From positions 1 to 42,518 of the IMG/VR virus record IMGVR_UViG_3300044801_000168: a stretch of 42,518 nucleotides of DNA. The stretch is one strand, 5' to 3'. Under the pieces are notes generated by a model, which did no database searches, was not told the origin of the DNA, and was given only the letters and a program-made list of their open reading frames with translations. Source of the stretch: a virus. A program made the translations under genes and the position numbers. Below are positions 39,596 to 42,518 of the stretch, piece by piece (within the stretch, counting starts at the first letter, position 1; each line of letters starts with the position of its first letter).

Positions 39596-40033
39596 TTAAA
39601 TAGGCTGTAAAGTTGCGTTTCTCAAATACTGGGCCGCCTGCTCCAGGCGCTCCATGGAATCTTTCGCGATTCCAAGAAGCGTGTTGCACTCAAAATGCAG
39701 CAGCCCTCTGATACATTTTCCGCACGACTCCTTGCCCGGACAACAAGCGTGGTCGTGGTCCACGGACAGATACCTACCAGTTGGCGGCTTGTGGCACATA
39801 GCACAAACACCGCCTTGTTCCGCCAACCGCAAGGCATAAGCCTCTGGTGACATCTTGTACTTCTTAAGACGCCATCTGCGGCTCTGGTCTGCCTCCGGTG
39901 ATTTGACATGGCAAACGCGGCAGAGTGATTGAAAACCGGATTTCGCTCTCGCCTTCTTGTTGAACTGAGCAGGGTCCGTAGTCCTGCACTTCGAACAGCC
40001 CTTCCAAACCCAACTCTTCCACACACCAGGCAT
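39596..40033 (-). CDS. Endonuclease VII-type homing endonuclease (145 aa)
   Basis: ATG at 40033 has GGAGGTT upstream. The N-terminal zinc module is GCSKCRTTDPAQFNKKARAK, then SLCRVCHVKSPEAD. The nuclease is LAEQGGVCAMCHKPPTG, LSVDHDHACC, RGLLHFECNTLLGIAKDSM and a final helix AAQYLRNATL, matching recombination endonuclease VII. An extra CPGKESCGKC insert lies between DHDH and RGLL. It is AT-richer than the neighbours and placed directly between two structural-type genes. It is the one-frame counterpart of the split pair at 16396-16988. Confidence 0.9.
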   Translation of the reverse strand: MPGVWKSWVWKGCSKCRTTDPAQFNKKARAKSGFQSLCRVCHVKSPEADQSRRWRLKKYKMSPEAYALRLAEQGGVCAMCHKPPTGRYLSVDHDHACCPGKESCGKCIRGLLHFECNTLLGIAKDSMERLEQAAQYLRNATLQPI

Positions 40034-40062
40034 TAACTAACCTCCAGAAAAGAACTGGATAG

Positions 40063-42518
40063 TTAATTTACGTCTTCCTCGGAGGCCAGACGCGCCTCCT
40101 CGGCGGCGAGCAGGTCGTCCGCCCCGGCCGTGCTGTAGAGGGAGCTTTCCCTCATGAGGAACTCGGCCTGCGCGAGCTCAGGCTGGATCGTCCGGCGCTC
40201 CGGCGCGTTGCCGTCCTCCTGGCCGCCCGGCATGAGCGCCACGGACGTCGAGGGCTGCATCTGCTGCTGGCCCGGCTTCATGAGGCTCTGGTTCTGCACC
40301 ACGTTCGGGCTGACGACCGGGGGAGCGCCCGCCGCCTCCTTCGAGCCCCTGATGCCCATGCTGCGCATCATGTCCAGGTCGCGTTTCCCCGGCGCGGCTG
40401 GCATGTCGCCACGGTTGCCCTGCGCGTCCTCGTACCATATCTCCCACTCGTTGCCGTAGGCGAGCTTGTACTCGCCGACCAGGTGCTCGGCCGAGCTCAG
40501 GTCGTCCGCCGTGTCGATCTCCTCGGTCTTCCCCCTGTACCTGCCGTAGATCGTGTAGCCCTCGCCGGGCTCGTCGCTGCCTTCCTCGCTTGTCTCGCCG
40601 TCCACGCGGAACTCCGCCTTGCGCGACACCTCGCCCGGGTCGTGTGTGCTGTTGTACTCGTCGCACATCTCGCGGGCCTCCTCGTACGACAGGCCAGCGC
40701 CGAGCTGCTCCTCGTCCGCGCCCGGGTTCGGCACCAGGCGTCCGCGCTCGACGCGCCACCAGTCGCGTACGAAGACCTCATATGTCTTCCCTGCGGCGGT
40801 CTTCTCCTCGGCGTCGGCCTTCTCGTTCTCGATCGCGTCGTCCAGCTCAGGCGTGGACTCAACCGGGAGCGCCTCGTCCTTGTAGCCCGCGCCCTCCTTC
40901 TCCATGTCACCCTCACCCTCAAGGACGTCCTTGCGGAGCTTCTGCTGGCCCAGCTCGCGCTCCAGCATCTCGTCCCTCGCCGCTGGCTCTCCGAGGAACT
41001 CCTTCACCTCGTCCAGGTCGTCCGTGGTCTTGGTCACCTGCGGATACCCGCCCTTGACTCCGGGATTGGCCTGCCACACGCCGTAGCGCGGAAGGGAGCC
41101 GACGGAGCCCTCAAGCGAGATCATCTCCTGCCTCGCGCCGAAGTCCGTGACGAAGCCCCGCTCGTTCCTGAACACCACGTCCAGCGACGCCTGCTTGGAC
41201 GCCAGGACGCCCGACTCCTCGTTCGCCGTCCCGGCGGGGACGTCGACGATCTTGGGCACGACGTCCGGGGTGCGCGGCGCGGTCGCGGGGGCGTTCGGGC
41301 TGTGCGGCCCGGCCGTCTGGTCAATCGCGGGCGCGACGGCCATCGGCTCCTTGCCGCCGGGCGAGTTCGGGTCGGTGACGTTCTGCTCCTGCATCGTGAC
41401 CGTGGTGTTGCCCGCGCCCTGCGCCTGCTTCCTCATGATCTCCTCGACGTGCCTGAAGTTCGGGCTGATCTTCCACTTCGGGACGCCGCTCTCGTCCGTC
41501 GCGACGATACCGCTCTCCATGTTGGAGCAGTCCGCGCCGTACTCGTCGAACATCTGGTCGGTGACGAGCTGCGCCACGCGGACCATGTCCTCGGGCGTGC
41601 CGTCGTACTGCCCGCTCAGCATGCCGAGCCTGCGCCCGTCGTCGTTGCAGACCTCGCGCACGACCGTGTTCGGGGAGGTCCTTTTCTTCGCCAGGCCAGC
41701 GCCCTGCTTGGTCATCGCTGCGTAATTCAGGCAGTTATCACAGAGGAATTGCCTCTCCCCTGCGGGGGTCCGCCTGCCGGTGGCCGGGTTCTTGCAGGAA
41801 CGACCCTTGTGGTTGGGGCACTCCCTGCTCTCGCAAAAACAGCGCCCCGTGGCTTCGTAGGGGCTTTTCGCGCCTGTTTTTGCCGCCTCCGGCGCGGACT
41901 TCTTCTTCCAGTCCCACGCGGCGGAGGCGGACTCCCACATCGTCCACAGCTGGCGCTTCGTGGGGCGCTTGAGGGTCTGCGTCGCCACGAACGCCGCGAC
42001 CTCGTCGATCGTGGGCTCGTGGTCGACCTCCCTCACCACCCAGAGGCGCACGTTGCGGTCCTGGAGCCCGAGGTCGTGCTCGTCGAACTTGGACGCGAGC
42101 CTCGGCTGGTACAGCTCCGTGGTGTCCGCCTCGTGCATCGGCCTGCCCGTGTCAGGGGCGTAGTCGTCGTCGGGGCGGATGCCGTTGTAGAAGTCGTGGC
42201 CGAGCATGGACTCCTTCTCCATGCCGCCGCCCTCGAACGCCTCGGGGTAGAAATCCCTCCATTCTTGAAGTATTTCACCTTCTTGAGCGGCTGTCCGCAG
42301 GCCACTATATCCCTCTTGCGTGAGTTCGTTTTCTAAAAAACGGCCACATTTAGCACAGTGGTGGGGAACGTCGTCTCTCACGCTGTAGAAAGGACCGTCA
42401 GGAATGCGCGTCACATCACCGGCGCACTTGGCGCAGTATGTGTTCCCGTTGTATAAATACTCCGCGACGCCGGGGTTGTACGCGGTCTTGAGCAGGGCGA
42501 ACTTCTGCTGCACGGAGG
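40063..42518 (-). CDS. Large zinc-binding modular protein (at least 816 aa, N-terminus outside window)
   Basis: The frame is open to the right edge, so the GTG at 42513 is probably not the start. Modules: a YCAKC...CAKC zinc site (first ~55 visible residues); ~220-260 a Cys-rich site (CFCESRECPNHKGRSC, then LCDNCLNY); ~270-345 an alpha/beta domain (GRRLGMLSGQYDGTPEDMVR); ~575-640 a domain EVFVRDWWRVERGRL... ARDEYN-type with Cys and His; ~650-690 YTIYGRYRGKTEEIDT; then MRSMGIRGSKEA, a motif shared with the 1450-aa protein (LRSMGIQGGKQA). It belongs with the giants at 12719, 16997 and 22637. The function is unknown. Confidence 0.75.
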   Translation of the reverse strand, partial: SVQQKFALLKTAYNPGVAEYLYNGNTYCAKCAGDVTRIPDGPFYSVRDDVPHHCAKCGRFLENELTQEGYSGLRTAAQEGEILQEWRDFYPEAFEGGGMEKESMLGHDFYNGIRPDDDYAPDTGRPMHEADTTELYQPRLASKFDEHDLGLQDRNVRLWVVREVDHEPTIDEVAAFVATQTLKRPTKRQLWTMWESASAAWDWKKKSAPEAAKTGAKSPYEATGRCFCESRECPNHKGRSCKNPATGRRTPAGERQFLCDNCLNYAAMTKQGAGLAKKRTSPNTVVREVCNDDGRRLGMLSGQYDGTPEDMVRVAQLVTDQMFDEYGADCSNMESGIVATDESGVPKWKISPNFRHVEEIMRKQAQGAGNTTVTMQEQNVTDPNSPGGKEPMAVAPAIDQTAGPHSPNAPATAPRTPDVVPKIVDVPAGTANEESGVLASKQASLDVVFRNERGFVTDFGARQEMISLEGSVGSLPRYGVWQANPGVKGGYPQVTKTTDDLDEVKEFLGEPAARDEMLERELGQQKLRKDVLEGEGDMEKEGAGYKDEALPVESTPELDDAIENEKADAEEKTAAGKTYEVFVRDWWRVERGRLVPNPGADEEQLGAGLSYEEAREMCDEYNSTHDPGEVSRKAEFRVDGETSEEGSDEPGEGYTIYGRYRGKTEEIDTADDLSSAEHLVGEYKLAYGNEWEIWYEDAQGNRGDMPAAPGKRDLDMMRSMGIRGSKEAAGAPPVVSPNVVQNQSLMKPGQQQMQPSTSVALMPGGQEDGNAPERRTIQPELAQAEFLMRESSLYSTAGADDLLAAEEARLASEEDVN

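Overview
The window is a piece of a high-GC tailed double-stranded DNA phage genome (Caudoviricetes-like). The evidence is a terminase large subunit, repeat-rich virion-type proteins, a ParB-like protein, two sigma/HTH-type regulators, several phage-type cytosine methyltransferases and tightly packed genes, many joined by TGATG or ATGA overlaps. No rRNA, tRNA or bacterial housekeeping operon was seen. The host cannot be named from the sequence.

Layout. 1-6.2 kb: a C5-cytosine methyltransferase cut by the window start and interrupted by an intein at its catalytic cysteine, small basic and HTH proteins, a ParB-like protein, a SAM-methyltransferase-like protein, a second (frameshifted) C5 methyltransferase and a sigma-factor-like protein. 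6.2-6.5 kb: a small IS200/IS605-like remnant with two matching hairpins. 6.5-12.1 kb: two small proteins, an HNH endonuclease and a 1493-residue terminase large subunit carrying two unrelated inteins. 12.4-27.0 kb, minus strand: three very large hydrophilic zinc-binding modular proteins (1225, 1450 and 753 residues), smaller proteins, and homing-type endonucleases wedged exactly at gene junctions, plus a TnpA remnant. 27.0-28.4 kb: an HNH gene, a candidate structured RNA, a tiny membrane ORF and an Endonuclease VII-like gene. 28.4-31.5 kb, plus strand: two virion-type proteins built of shared Ig-like repeats, then a terminator. 31.8-38.4 kb, plus strand: a zinc-ribbon protein, a GIY-YIG endonuclease, an HTH protein split by a class 3 intein, a membrane-anchored GcvH-like protein and three cytosine-methyltransferase-type genes, two of which are overlapped by second-frame ORFs that resemble known phage protein segments. 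38.3-42.5 kb, minus strand: a frameshifted gene, a scaffold-like protein, another Endonuclease VII cassette and a further large zinc-binding protein running off the right edge.

Two themes dominate. The first is selfish DNA: four inteins and about nine free-standing homing-type endonuclease genes or remnants sit at conserved motifs or at start codons. The second is DNA methylation: five cytosine-methyltransferase-type genes occur in 42 kb, one with an intein in its active site and two with dual coding. The GcvH-like membrane protein and the giant zinc-finger proteins are the least explained content. Several one-base frame breaks, all of the same sign, suggest either decay or a sequencing artefact.
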